Counted from the first letter of the stretch, positions 9,477-18,402 are shown. The stretch is 64,000 nt of DNA from Citricoccus muralis (GCF_029637705.1 NZ_CP121252.1:434001-498000), one strand, 5' to 3'. A program made the numbers and translations. Notes: a model not told the origin generated them from the letters alone.

Positions 9477-11183
9477 TTAGCGCTTCGAAGCGCGGTAGCC
9501 GGCTGCCGCGGCGGCGGACGTCGTCTTGAAGCACTCCTCCGGGGTGGTGCGTGAATAGAACGCGCCCGAGGGGACGTGGTACTTCCAATCGGTGCCATCG
9601 GTCGGGCGGTTGCCCTTGATCGGATGGCTCGCCGGGCAACTCTTGCCGGAAGCGGTGATCCGGCTGGAAGTCGTCGCCTTCTTCTTGGCGGCCGCCTTCG
9701 GTTTCGGGGCCGCCTTCACCGCAGCGGTGCGCGCCGAGGTCTTGGTGAGGGTGGTGTAGCCGCCCTTCTTGCCGGCGACCCGCACCGAGATGCGCTTTCC
9801 GGCGTCAGCGGAGGTCAGCTTGTACTTCGTGCCCGTGGCCTTGGCGATCGGCTTGCCGTTGCGCAGCCACTGCTGGCTGAGCGTGGTGCTCTTCGTCCAG
9901 GTCCCGCGGGTGACGGTGAGCGTTTTGCCCACGGTGGTGGTCCCCGTGATGCGCGGGGTGGCTCCGCTGAGGGTTCCGGCCGCTGCTTTCTTGGTCTTGG
10001 CAGACGTCTTCGCCGTGGTGGTGTAGCCGGTCTTCTTGCCCGTGACCTTCAGAGAGAGGGCCTTACCCCGGTCGTTTGCGGTCAGGGTGTAGGTGCGCTT
10101 GGTGGCCTTGGTAATGGGCTTGCCGTTGCGCAGCCACTGGTAGCTGAAGCTGGTACCGGAGGTCCAGGAGCCCACCCGAGCATTGAGGGTGCGGCCGACC
10201 ATGGCGGTGCCCACGATCGTCGGTGTGGACGTGGCGAGCTTGGCGCCGGCAGTCTTCTTGGTCTTGGACGAGGTCTTCGACACGGTGGTGTAGCCGGACT
10301 TCTTGCCCGTGACCTTCACCGAAAGGGAGGAGTTGTGATCCTTGGCGGTCGCCTTGTAGGTGCGGTTGGTGGCCTTGGCGATGGGCTTGCCGTTGCGCAG
10401 CCACTGGTAGCTGAAGCTGGTGCCGGAGGTCCAAGAACCGACGCGGGCGGTCAGGGTCTTGCCCACCGCGGCGGTGCCTATGATGGCCGGGGTGGCAGCG
10501 GCCAGGGCTGCACCCTTGACCGTCGTGGAACCGGCAGCGGCACTGGAGACCTGGTGCGTGAAACAACCGGCGATGCTACCGGTGACGCGCACGGTGACCT
10601 TCTTGCCCAGGTCTGCAGCGGTGAGATTGTAGGACGATGACGTCGCCTTCGCGATGTTTGAGCCGTTGCGCTGCCACTGGTAGCTCAGCTTGGTGCCGGA
10701 AGGCCAGGTGCCGGTCCGGGCGGTCAGGGTCTTGCCCACGGTGGCGGTGCCGTAAACGGTCGGAGCGACGACGGCGGAGACGGGGTAGCCGACGCGCTCG
10801 GTTTCCGCGCTCGTCGTGGTGTCCGCGCCAGAGTTGGCGGGCGGGGTGACCCGCATCGACATCCGCTTGCACACGTCGGCGTGAACGAGGCGGTACGAGG
10901 TGGACGTGGCGCCAGAAATGGCCGCTCCGTCGCGCAGCCACTGATACGTGCTGCCGGAAGGAGCCTCAGCCCGAGCGGAGAGGGTCTGACCGAGCACGGT
11001 GTTGCCCTGTACGGAGACGGTCACGGGCTCGGCCGTGGTGGAGGAAACAGGGGTGGATGTCGAGGCCGACAGTGGAGCAGAAGACACGGCTGCCTGAGCC
11101 GGAACCACGGTGGAAACCGCGAGCGCGCACACGAGTGCCACAGTCCCCAGAACGTGCTGGAGACGAGGTGAAGAGTGAGTCAT
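9477..11183 (-). CDS. secreted protein with five Ig-like repeats and a C-terminal sunset domain
   Basis: The 568-residue protein begins with a signal peptide (MTHSSPRLQHVLGTVALVCA... AQA), so ATG 11183 is the likely start although the frame stays open upstream. Five tandem repeats of roughly 80-90 residues follow, each with a VGKTLT core, an SYQWLRNGKPI core and a xxVTGKKxGYTT end. A lysine/alanine-rich linker leads to a final domain (SCPASHPIKGN, SGAFYSRTTPEECF, AGYRASKR) matching the actinobacterial sunset domain. Repeats 3 and 4 are nearly identical. It probably acts at the cell surface or in the medium; no catalytic residues are evident and its ligand is unknown. Confidence 0.85.
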   Translation of the reverse strand: MTHSSPRLQHVLGTVALVCALAVSTVVPAQAAVSSAPLSASTSTPVSSTTAEPVTVSVQGNTVLGQTLSARAEAPSGSTYQWLRDGAAISGATSTSYRLVHADVCKRMSMRVTPPANSGADTTTSAETERVGYPVSAVVAPTVYGTATVGKTLTARTGTWPSGTKLSYQWQRNGSNIAKATSSSYNLTAADLGKKVTVRVTGSIAGCFTHQVSSAAAGSTTVKGAALAAATPAIIGTAAVGKTLTARVGSWTSGTSFSYQWLRNGKPIAKATNRTYKATAKDHNSSLSVKVTGKKSGYTTVSKTSSKTKKTAGAKLATSTPTIVGTAMVGRTLNARVGSWTSGTSFSYQWLRNGKPITKATKRTYTLTANDRGKALSLKVTGKKTGYTTTAKTSAKTKKAAAGTLSGATPRITGTTTVGKTLTVTRGTWTKSTTLSQQWLRNGKPIAKATGTKYKLTSADAGKRISVRVAGKKGGYTTLTKTSARTAAVKAAPKPKAAAKKKATTSSRITASGKSCPASHPIKGNRPTDGTDWKYHVPSGAFYSRTTPEECFKTTSAAAAAGYRASKR

Positions 11184-11330
11184 GGTCAGATCATAAGTGC
11201 AATCTGGTTCAACTGTTGAAGCGGCACCTTTAAGACATTCTATGACGACGTGGACCGCAGTCGACAGGGGTGCCGTGCTGGACGTCGAGGTGGATAGAGT
11301 AGGACTGACATCGACGATCCGAGGAGCAGC

Positions 11331-12128
11331 ATGCGCATCAGTGTTGGACAGTTCAGCCCCACCGGCGTCGTGGCCGAAAATTTGGCGACGATCCGATCCC
11401 TGGCCGAGCGCGCGGTGGACGACGACGCCGAGCTGCTGGTGCTGCCGGAAGAGTCGATGTTCACGGTGCGCCACGTGGATGGCCCGCTGGAGGAAGCCGT
11501 GGCCGGGGGCTGGTCGCTCTTCGTCTCAGGGCTCGGCGAGATTGCCGCCGAGCTCGATATCGCGCTGGTCGCCGGAGGTTATGAGCCCTCCGACTCCGAG
11601 CGGCCCTTTAACACGCTGGTCGCTTTGGGCGCCGACGGCCGAATTGCCGGCACCTACCGCAAGCTGCACCTCTACGACGCGTTCAAACACAAGGAATCCG
11701 ACCGAATTACCCCCGGGGACGCCGGGGTGACTGTGGTCGAGCTGGGTGGGCTGCGTTTCGGGCTGATGACCTGTTACGACCTGCGCTTCCCCGAGATGGC
11801 CAGGGCGTTGGCGGTGCGTGGAGCTGACGCGCTGTTGGTGCCGGCCGCCTGGTTCAAAGGCGACCACAAGATCGACCACTGGAAGACCCTGCTCAAGGCG
11901 CGCGCCGTCGAGAACACCGTGTGGGTCGTGGCTGCCGGAACCTGCAGCAACAACACCATCGGGTACTCGGGCATCGTTGACCCGTTGGCACTGCCCGTGG
12001 CCACCCTTGATGAGGAGACCGAGGCCATCGCCACCGCCGAGGTGGACCGGGAGCGCCTCGACGAGGTGCGGGAATTCCTGCCATTGCTGGAGAACCGCCG
12101 CACCGACGTCGAGGACCTGCGCTCCTGA
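11331..12128 (+). CDS. carbon-nitrogen hydrolase (nitrilase superfamily)
   Basis: The 265-residue cytosolic enzyme has the Glu-Lys-Cys triad of the nitrilase superfamily. Glu lies in LVLPEESMF, Lys in TYRKLHLYD and the nucleophile Cys in MTCYDLRFPE. Relatives hydrolyse amides such as omega-amidase or deaminated-glutathione substrates. Conserved end features VDPLALPVATLDEE and a family-typical length indicate a complete gene. The ATG has a GAGGAG ribosome site at a good distance. The gene is divergent from the sunset-domain protein and ends one base before the stop of the convergent AtoE-type transporter, so no shared terminator is possible. Confidence 0.88.
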   Translation: MRISVGQFSPTGVVAENLATIRSLAERAVDDDAELLVLPEESMFTVRHVDGPLEEAVAGGWSLFVSGLGEIAAELDIALVAGGYEPSDSERPFNTLVALGADGRIAGTYRKLHLYDAFKHKESDRITPGDAGVTVVELGGLRFGLMTCYDLRFPEMARALAVRGADALLVPAAWFKGDHKIDHWKTLLKARAVENTVWVVAAGTCSNNTIGYSGIVDPLALPVATLDEETEAIATAEVDRERLDEVREFLPLLENRRTDVEDLRS

Positions 12129-13520
12129 TTACAGGGACACGATGAATAGCGTGGCCCCGAACACCACCCCGGAGGCGATCAGCACGATGGTGGTGTAGCC
12201 CAGGATGTCGCGCATCTTCAGTCCGGCGATCGCCAGCAACGGGATGGCCCAGAACGGCTGGATCATGTTCGTCCACTGGTCGCCGTAAGACACCGCCATC
12301 ACGGTGATGGCCGGATCCACGCCCAGCTCGGCGCCCGCAGAGAGCATGATCGGCCCCTGTACGGCGAACTGGCCCCCACCGGAGGGCACGAAGAAGTTCA
12401 CCAGCCCGGCGGAGAGGAATGCGAGCACACCGAACGTGGTCGGCGTCGAGATCTGCACGAACATATCCGAGAAGATCTGTACCAATCCGGAGCCGACCAT
12501 CAGTCCCAGGATCCCCGCGTACAGCGGGAACTGCAACAGAATTTCGCCCACATTCGACGCCGCGTTCTTCGTCAGGTGGATCAGCTCGAAGGGGTTGCGC
12601 ACCAGCAGCAGAATCAGCGCCAGGAACGACCAGTTCACGGTGTTCAGGGTGAGGGTGCCGCCGCCAGCGAAATGCAGTGCCAGGTAGGCCACCAGCATCA
12701 GCCCCAGCAGCAGGGTCACGATGCGGCTAGCGTCCAGGCGGTCGGCCGGGGTGACCACTTCTTCCTGCCCGTCTTCAATGGCTTCGCGGGCATCCACGGA
12801 GAGCTGATTGATCTTGTCGCCCTTGCGTGGGGCCACCAGATACAGCGCTAGGCCCACCACCAGCACGGTCACCACGGCGGCGATGATGTTCCACAGCGAA
12901 AACACCGTCTCGGTGATCGGCAGTGGGGTTCCGCCCAGCGACTCCTGCAGGAACGAGCCCTCGGTCGCCGCCGTCAACGGGCCCGAAGCGGAGTAACCCA
13001 TGTGCCAGACAACGAACCCGGCGAACCCGGCGGCCACCAGCATGGGGAAGTGCAGCTGCAGCCCGCGCTCGCGGCCCTGGTAGGCGACTTCACGTGCCAG
13101 CAATCCGCCAACCACCAGACCCAGTCCCCAGGTGATGAGGCTGGCGACGGCCGCCACGAAGAACACGAACACATAAGCGGTCAGCTCGGTGCGTGGAACG
13201 CTACCCAAAAACGCCAGTCCTCGGCGCACCGGTCCGGTGTTGGCCAGAATGTGGCCCAGCAACAAGATCAGCGCCATCTGGGTAATGAAATCCAGCAGTC
13301 CGGCCAGGCCGTCGCCCCAATACACCACCAGGTCTCCGGGTGCCGTATCGGTGAGGATCAGCGCCAGAATCGCGACGATGAAGGTCAGCAGGATGGAGAA
13401 CACCAGCGCCGAGGGGATGAAGCGCTCGACGACGTGATTGATGGGGCGCATGGCCCGCGAAATGACGGTGCCCTCTTTACGGGTGGTCGTGGTGCTGGGG
13501 CCCGTCTCAGCGGTGGGCAT
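12129..13520 (-). CDS. short-chain fatty acid transporter, AtoE-like
   Basis: The roughly 463-residue membrane protein belongs to the AtoE/short-chain fatty acid transporter family. It has about a dozen hydrophobic segments and family-typical stretches such as GLLDFITQMALILLLGHILA, GGQFAVQGPIM and GDQWTNMIQPFWAIP. ATG 13520 is chosen because an AGGAGG site lies 7 bases upstream; the frame is open further. It probably imports acetoacetate, butyrate or similar acids. It is convergent with the nitrilase gene and stands alone otherwise. The link to the fatty and branched-chain acid genes at 44-60 kb is only functional. Confidence 0.88.
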   Translation of the reverse strand: MPTAETGPSTTTTRKEGTVISRAMRPINHVVERFIPSALVFSILLTFIVAILALILTDTAPGDLVVYWGDGLAGLLDFITQMALILLLGHILANTGPVRRGLAFLGSVPRTELTAYVFVFFVAAVASLITWGLGLVVGGLLAREVAYQGRERGLQLHFPMLVAAGFAGFVVWHMGYSASGPLTAATEGSFLQESLGGTPLPITETVFSLWNIIAAVVTVLVVGLALYLVAPRKGDKINQLSVDAREAIEDGQEEVVTPADRLDASRIVTLLLGLMLVAYLALHFAGGGTLTLNTVNWSFLALILLLVRNPFELIHLTKNAASNVGEILLQFPLYAGILGLMVGSGLVQIFSDMFVQISTPTTFGVLAFLSAGLVNFFVPSGGGQFAVQGPIMLSAGAELGVDPAITVMAVSYGDQWTNMIQPFWAIPLLAIAGLKMRDILGYTTIVLIASGVVFGATLFIVSL

Positions 13521-13650
13521 GGGGGATCCTCCTGCGGTGCGGCGGACGGCGTGGTGTGCCGTCCGATGGTGTGTGTGATGCACCTCATGGAATCACAGTG
13601 ATCGGGCATTGACCAGGTTATCGCCCCAGGGGCCGCGTGTATCGACTGAG

Positions 13651-15135
13651 TTAGTTGGTGTGATCGGCCAGCACCGCACGGGAGGCCCACAGTCCGGGCA
13701 TCCCGTGGACGCCGGCACCCGGAGGAGTGGACGACGAAGCGAGGTAGAGTCGCGGCCCGCCCGGTATCTCGCCGAGCCGGTGCGGTTCCGCGGTCAGTCC
13801 CGGGCGTAGCAGGGCTTGGAGTCCCGTCATGGACCCTCCAGCAATATCCCCGCCCACCAGGTTTGGGTTCCACGCCTCGAGCTGGGCCGGGCTCACCTCA
13901 TGCCGGGCCACAATGCGGTCGCGGGTGCCGGGGGCGAAACGCTCGAGCTGGTCGAGAATCAGCTCGGCCACTTCACCCGGGCGTTGCTCGCGGTAACCGT
14001 GGGGCACGTGGGCGTAAGTCCACACAACAGTCTGGCCGGCCCGGGCGCCGGACGGCATCCGCGTCGGATCGGCGCCCTGCTGTTGGCACACCATCACGAA
14101 GGGGCGGCGCGCCAACCGGCCGCGTGCGGCTTCGCGCTCTGCGGCCACCAGGTCCTCCGGGCTGCCCACCACATGCACGGTGCCGGCTCCGGCCACACGC
14201 TCATCCCGCCACGGCAACGGCCCGTCCAGCAGTAAGTCGAGCTTGTAGGCGGCGGTGCCGTAGCGCCAGCTGGAGAGACGACGGCGGGTGCCGCGGCTGA
14301 GCCCGCGATCGGGGAGGCCGCCTAATTGCATGACCTGCCCCGGGGTCAGGTTCAGCACGACGGCGTCCGCCGGTGGTAGCTCGCGTAGATCCGACACCGG
14401 GGTATTCAGGTGCAGTCGGGCGCCGTGCGTCTCGAGTACTCGCACCAACGCATCCACCACCGCGCCGGTGCCGCCGCGGGCCACCGGCCAGCCCGAGGTC
14501 ATCCCCAGTGCGCCGAACAGGGCGCCGAACGCGCTGGTGAACGGATGCTGCAGGGGTGCAATCGCGTGCGCCGCGGAACCCATGAAGAGCGCCTTGGCTG
14601 CCGGGGTTCGGAACATCGAAGCGGTCACCGTCGCCGGCGGCAGCGCCAGCGGGCCGAACCCGGCCAACCGTAGCGGATGTGCCGGCCAACCCAGCATCGG
14701 CGCCAGTAGATTCTCCACGTGATCGCCGATGTGCTCGGTCAGTCCGCGGTGCAGCCGCGTCCACGCAGTCTTGTCCTCGCCCAGCCCCGACGCCGTCGCG
14801 TTGAGGTTCTGCCTCAGCAGTGCGGCGGGTGTATCCGGTAGCGGGTGTGCCATCGGGAACTCGGGGTGCAACCATTCCAGGCCGTGATTCGTCAGCTCCA
14901 GTTCACGGAATGCGGGACTCGCGACGCCGAAGGGATGCCCGGCTGCACCCTGGTCCACCACCACGCCGTCGCCAAAGATCGACGTCGTCGACGCCGCTGC
15001 GCCACCGGGGTGGGGGGACTGCTCAAAGATCTGCACGTCCCATCCTGCGCGCGCCAACAGGGCGCCGGCGGTGAGTCCGTTCGGGCCGGATCCCACCACG
15101 GAAACATGTCCGGGGCTGCGCGCAAGAGTGTTCAC
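13651..15135 (-). CDS. FAD-dependent phytoene dehydrogenase-like oxidoreductase
   Basis: The 494-residue protein opens with a dinucleotide-binding fold, SVVGSGPNGLTAGALLARAG, followed by an acidic residue in QIFEQSPHPGGAA. This matches the NAD(P)/FAD-binding amine-oxidase/CrtI-like superfamily. The C-terminal PPGAGVHGMPGLWASRAVL is the usual FAD-binding end of these proteins. Relatives include carotenoid desaturases and retinol saturase-type enzymes, but no other carotenoid genes are present, so the substrate is unknown. The length is typical and the gene is monocistronic, divergent from the tannase gene across a 494-base gap. Confidence 0.85.
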   Translation of the reverse strand: MNTLARSPGHVSVVGSGPNGLTAGALLARAGWDVQIFEQSPHPGGAAASTTSIFGDGVVVDQGAAGHPFGVASPAFRELELTNHGLEWLHPEFPMAHPLPDTPAALLRQNLNATASGLGEDKTAWTRLHRGLTEHIGDHVENLLAPMLGWPAHPLRLAGFGPLALPPATVTASMFRTPAAKALFMGSAAHAIAPLQHPFTSAFGALFGALGMTSGWPVARGGTGAVVDALVRVLETHGARLHLNTPVSDLRELPPADAVVLNLTPGQVMQLGGLPDRGLSRGTRRRLSSWRYGTAAYKLDLLLDGPLPWRDERVAGAGTVHVVGSPEDLVAAEREAARGRLARRPFVMVCQQQGADPTRMPSGARAGQTVVWTYAHVPHGYREQRPGEVAELILDQLERFAPGTRDRIVARHEVSPAQLEAWNPNLVGGDIAGGSMTGLQALLRPGLTAEPHRLGEIPGGPRLYLASSSTPPGAGVHGMPGLWASRAVLADHTN

Positions 15136-15270
15136 GTTTACGACTCTATCCGCTGGACGTGAGGGGAGGGTGAGAGCGCACGGTGCGACTCAAGGGCGGA
15201 AGGCCATCTCTCGACGCCACGGCATCGCTCCAGGTCAGAGCCTTGTTTAGGCACAGGTTATTAAGGAAAC

Positions 15271-15315
15271 GTGAATTTGCTAAATAGCGCTTAGGGTGAC
15301 CTAAGCAGAATTCAC
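15271..15315. promoter_or_regulatory. nested palindrome of unknown function
   Basis: An inner perfect inverted repeat, GCTTAGG-GTGA-CCTAAGC (15289-15306), is enclosed by imperfect outer arms (GTGAATTTGCT at the left, GCAGAATTCAC at the right). The inner part recalls half of a DtxR/IdeR iron box but is 14 bp (TTAGG..CCTAA) rather than the 19-bp consensus. It could be a repressor operator or a hairpin. It lies about 135 bases upstream of the oxidoreductase start. Confidence 0.5.
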
Positions 15316-15360
15316 AGGGTTCTTTCAGGTTAACCCCTGGTGCTTGGCTTCCCGGGCCCT

Positions 15361-15462
15361 TAGGCTGTAAGTACCTCATCAAGGTGCGAGTGATGACAGG
15401 GCCCCGGCCTCGACAATATGCGTTCCCCTCACGCAGTCGAGACCGGGGCCCTATTCCTTTAA
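15361..15462 (+). repeat. TAGRST-box hairpin repeat, copy 1
   Basis: The element has TAGGCT at 15361-15366, then GTACCTCATCAAGGTGCGAG and TGATGA to 15396. A 17-bp stem follows (15398-15414 with 15436-15452, one mismatch; AGGGCCCCGG arms) closing a 21-base loop, then ATTCCTTTAA. It is the most diverged copy, but the spacing of box, conserved segment and stem is kept. It lies between two divergent genes, so it is not the terminator of a flanking gene and may be an independent short transcript. Confidence 0.75.
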
Positions 15463-15561
15463 GTTTCGGCTCGCGTCAAGGCATCTTCTCTGCCGATCGT
15501 TGTCACTGCAAATTATTGGCCGAATCAAGAGCCCTGAGTAACATGGCGACCGTTACCCGCT

Positions 15562-15577
15562 TGTGATGTGGCTCACA
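15562..15577. promoter_or_regulatory. CRP/GlxR-type operator upstream of esterase
   Basis: The sequence TGTGATGTGGCTCACA is a perfect TGTGA-N6-TCACA match to the cAMP-receptor (CRP/GlxR) consensus, extended to TTGTGA..TCACAA. It lies 52 bases before the tannase-family ATG, where a regulator could act on that promoter. No cAMP-receptor gene is in the window. Confidence 0.65.
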
Positions 15578-15629
15578 AGGCCCCTGGGCGTGGTAGCACT
15601 CGTTTGCTCCTGTAGAAGGAAGATTCGCC

Positions 15630-17630
15630 ATGCCATTCTCTGCACGCCCTCGACGCCTCCGTCGGCTCCTCGCCGCGGGCCTGACGGGCATCATTTCCGC
15701 CGCAGCTTTGTCTCCCGCCGGCGCCACCCCCACCGACAACGCTCCCACCTCCGACCTGGATTGCGCAGCTCTGGTCGAGTTCGAATTCGAGAACACCACC
15801 ATCGAAGCGGTGGAGGCGGTGGCCGCGGGCGAGCTCTCGCACCGTGGCTCCCCGGTTAATGCGCACTGTCTGGTGACCGGACGGATGAACGAGCGCGTCA
15901 GCGACGTCGACGGTGAAACCTACGCCATCGGCTTCGAGATGCGACTGCCCCACGACTGGGACGGCCGGTACTTCTACCAGGCCAACGGCGGTCTCGACGG
16001 TGCGGTCACCCCTGCACTGGGCGCCGTCGGCGGAAGCGAGAGCGCCCTGCAGCTCGGCATGGCCGTGATCAGCTCCGACGCCGGACACAGCGGCGCGCAG
16101 AATCCGACCTTCGGGCTGGATCCGCAGGCACGCCTCGACTACGGCTACCAGGCCGTCGGTACCCTGACCCCGATGGCCCGGCAGCTGATCGAAGACGCCT
16201 ACGGTGAAGCTCCCGCCTATTCGTACTTCGGCGGCGGGTCCAACGGCGGTCGACACGCCATGGTCGCCGCCTCCCGCTATGCCGAGGACTACGACGGCTT
16301 CCTCGCCATCGCCCCCGGGTTCAATCTGCCCCAAGCGGCTACCGCCCAGATCTGGGGTGCGCAACAGTGGATCACCGTGGCCACCGACGAGGCCGACCTG
16401 TCCACCGCGCTCACCACGGAAGAGCGCGAGCTGCTCGCCGGGGCTATCTTGGAACAATGTGACGACCTCGACGGGCTCGCCGACGGCATGGTCCAGGCGC
16501 AATCAGACTGCCAGGACACCTTCTCGGTCAGCGAGCACGTGCCCACCTGTGAAGCCGATCGCGACGGCACCTGCCTGACCGACGAGCAGAAGGCCGTCGT
16601 CACCACGGTCTTCGCCGGTGCCACCACCTCCACCGGTGACCCGATCTACTCTTCTTTCCCGTACGATCCGGGGCTGGCCGATGCGAACTGGGCCGACTGG
16701 AAGTTCAACGCACCGATCACCCGTGACTCCGCTGCGCTGGGCTACATCTTCTCCTCGCCGCCCTACGCCCCAGAGTTGCCCCAGCTGCGCGACTTCGTGT
16801 TCAGTGTCGATATCGATGAGGCCGATAGCTCCCTCTACGCCTCCAGCGAGGTCTACCAGGAGAGCTCCATGGAGTTCATGACGCCGCCGGATCTCACCTA
16901 CCAGGATCTGGCAGAGCAGGGCGGCAAAATGATCGTCATGCACGGCGCCTCCGACGGAGTGTTCTCCATGCAGGACACCGCTGACTGGTACGCCCAACTC
17001 GAGGGTGCTGCGGCAGAGTCGATCCGCTACTTTGAAATCCCCGGCATGGCCCATGTCCGCGGCGGACCCTCCACCGATCAGCACAACTCGCTGGCCGCCC
17101 TGATCTCCTGGGTTGAGGAAGAAAACCGTCCGGAGCAGCTGGCGGCCTGGGTCAACCCGGAGAACGCCTCGCTGCCAGCCGAGTGGTCCACCGAGCGCAG
17201 CCGCCCGCTGTGTGCTTACCCCGACGTGGCGTACTACGTTGACGGTGACGTGGAGTCTGCGGACAGCTTCGCCTGTGCAGCCGAGGCGCCGGTCGATCCG
17301 GAACCGAGCCCAACCGCGACAGCTGAGCCTAGCCCGACTGATTCAGCCGAATCGACCGACCCGACGGATTCGGCCTCGTCGGATCCCACGGACGATCCGA
17401 CGGCGACGCCGACACCGACCGAGGCCCCTTCGACGGCGCCGAGTGATCCAGGGGAGCCCTCCGCCACGGACCCCGGCGCTGATGACGTGTCCGCTTCGGA
17501 CCGCGGCGATCTGGCTGCCACCGGATCCAGCGGCGCACTGATGATGACGGCGCTCGCGGTCCTGCTGCTGGTGGTCGGTGCGGCGATCCTGATCCTGCGG
17601 AGGCGCCGCCACGGGCACCATGCCGGCTGA
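15630..17630 (+). CDS. tannase/feruloyl esterase family protein, sortase-anchored
   Basis: The 666-residue protein has an Arg-rich signal peptide (RPRRLRRLLAAGLTG...), then a tannase/feruloyl-esterase alpha/beta-hydrolase. The nucleophile region is YFGGGSNGGRHAM (Gly-x-Ser-x-Gly-Gly type). A late Asp in MHGASDGVFS and His in IPGMAHVRGGPST complete a plausible triad, with paired cysteines typical of the family. Residues about 550-630 are a Pro/Ser/Thr/Asp-rich stalk. The end has LAATG, a hydrophobic helix and an RRRR tail, matching an LAxTG sorting signal. It likely releases phenolic acids from esters at the cell surface. GAAGGAAG precedes the ATG. Confidence 0.88.
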   Translation: MPFSARPRRLRRLLAAGLTGIISAAALSPAGATPTDNAPTSDLDCAALVEFEFENTTIEAVEAVAAGELSHRGSPVNAHCLVTGRMNERVSDVDGETYAIGFEMRLPHDWDGRYFYQANGGLDGAVTPALGAVGGSESALQLGMAVISSDAGHSGAQNPTFGLDPQARLDYGYQAVGTLTPMARQLIEDAYGEAPAYSYFGGGSNGGRHAMVAASRYAEDYDGFLAIAPGFNLPQAATAQIWGAQQWITVATDEADLSTALTTEERELLAGAILEQCDDLDGLADGMVQAQSDCQDTFSVSEHVPTCEADRDGTCLTDEQKAVVTTVFAGATTSTGDPIYSSFPYDPGLADANWADWKFNAPITRDSAALGYIFSSPPYAPELPQLRDFVFSVDIDEADSSLYASSEVYQESSMEFMTPPDLTYQDLAEQGGKMIVMHGASDGVFSMQDTADWYAQLEGAAAESIRYFEIPGMAHVRGGPSTDQHNSLAALISWVEEENRPEQLAAWVNPENASLPAEWSTERSRPLCAYPDVAYYVDGDVESADSFACAAEAPVDPEPSPTATAEPSPTDSAESTDPTDSASSDPTDDPTATPTPTEAPSTAPSDPGEPSATDPGADDVSASDRGDLAATGSSGALMMTALAVLLLVVGAAILILRRRRHGHHAG

Positions 17631-17704
17631 GGCGTCCAGGGGACTCGCCAGATTTTCTGACGTCCGTCCCAGCCCTACATCAGCCTGTGCACACCTTGGT
17701 GTTT

Positions 17705-17788
17705 TTAGACTGGAGTTGCCTCTTCCAAGGTGTGAGTGAGTGAGTACTGCGGGTCGTTGATGAGAAATCATCAACGACCCGCAGTCAT
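17705..17788 (+). repeat. TAGRST-box hairpin repeat, copy 2
   Basis: TAGACT (17706-17711) is followed by GTTGCCTCTTCCAAGGTGTG and GTGAG repeats to 17744. A perfect 18-bp stem (17746-17763 with 17768-17785) closes a GAAA tetraloop. The stem sequence is unrelated to the other three copies. It lies 75 bases after the esterase stop and could terminate that gene, but it carries its own promoter-like box. Confidence 0.75.
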
Positions 17789-17821
17789 GTCTGGGCCCGT
17801 TGCTCCCCGCCGGGTGCGCAC

Positions 17822-18217
17822 CCCGAGATCGAGTTTCGTGATCAAGCGGAATATATCGGTGCTGCCGGGCTACTCAACCGCATCGTTGTTTGCTACGTCA
17901 CTGATTCAGTCCACTCCTTCGACGCCGCCGAACACCTGGCCAATCTCTGGTTAGCCGAGGGAAATGTCAGCGACCAGCTCGGAATCTTTGCGGAGTAGCT
18001 CTGGCCCACCGTGGATCGGGCGAAGACCCTATACTCATCCGAACACATTCAGGGCGTGGCGGAAGCGGCCACCGGGCTGAGTGGCGAATTTTTGGAGCAC
18101 GGCGGCGGGCACCTTAAGCTCACCCACGGGGTGTTCGTGATCGAGCGCGGGCAGGCGATCTTCCGCTACCGAAACTGCCACGTGCAGACCGGACTGCTGG
18201 CGGGTTTTGCGGCGTGA
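17822..18217 (+). pseudogene. unidentified coding remnant with internal TAG
   Basis: One frame runs from about 17822 to the stop at 18217, interrupted by a TAG at 17996-17998. The first half reads EFRDQAEYIGAAGLLNRIVV and the second half contains HGVFVIERGQAIFRYRN. Both have the residue pattern of real protein rather than random frame. The second half weakly resembles the end of a thioredoxin-fold (AhpC/TSA-like) protein and the first half a helical peroxidase-like domain, but I cannot name the family. No start codon or ribosome site is evident. Confidence 0.35.
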
Positions 18218-18320
18218 TTGTCTGCCCTGCAGACGCCCACCGTTCATCGTTCCCACGCTTCTCTCAGGAATCTCACCCTCGTTCTCCAGGTGAACCAATG
18301 GTGGTGCTCAGCATCGATCT

Positions 18321-18402
18321 TTAGAGTGGTAACTACCTCTTCAAGGTGTGAGTGATGAACAGGCAGAGCCCCGACGGTCCATAGACCTCGGGGCTCTGCT
18401 CA
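18321..18402 (+). repeat. TAGRST-box hairpin repeat, copy 3
   Basis: TAGAGT (18322-18327) is followed by ACTACCTCTTCAAGGTGTGA and GTGATGA to 18358. The stem pairs 18363-18379 with 18384-18399 (GCAGAGCCCCGA arms, one bulged base) around a CATA loop. The conserved segment is identical to copy 4 over 27 bases while the stems differ. Confidence 0.8.

Larger units (their letters stand above)
15136..15629. other. long intergenic region with palindrome, hairpin repeat and CRP-type site
   Basis: No convincing gene lies in these 494 bases between the divergent oxidoreductase and esterase genes. It holds a nested palindrome (15271-15315), copy 1 of the TAGRST-box hairpin repeat (15361-15462) and a perfect TGTGA-N6-TCACA site (15562-15577). 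The short open frame 15384-15566 overlaps the hairpin and has no homology I recognise. Confidence 0.6.

Noticed and set aside
9700-10850. Tandem DNA repeats that might look like a repeat array
   Set aside because: The periodicity follows protein repeats of about 80-90 codons (Ig-like domains) in one open frame, not a CRISPR or satellite.
15289-15306. DtxR/IdeR iron box
   Set aside because: TTAGG..CCTAA spacing is too short for the 19-bp consensus; kept only as an unknown palindrome.
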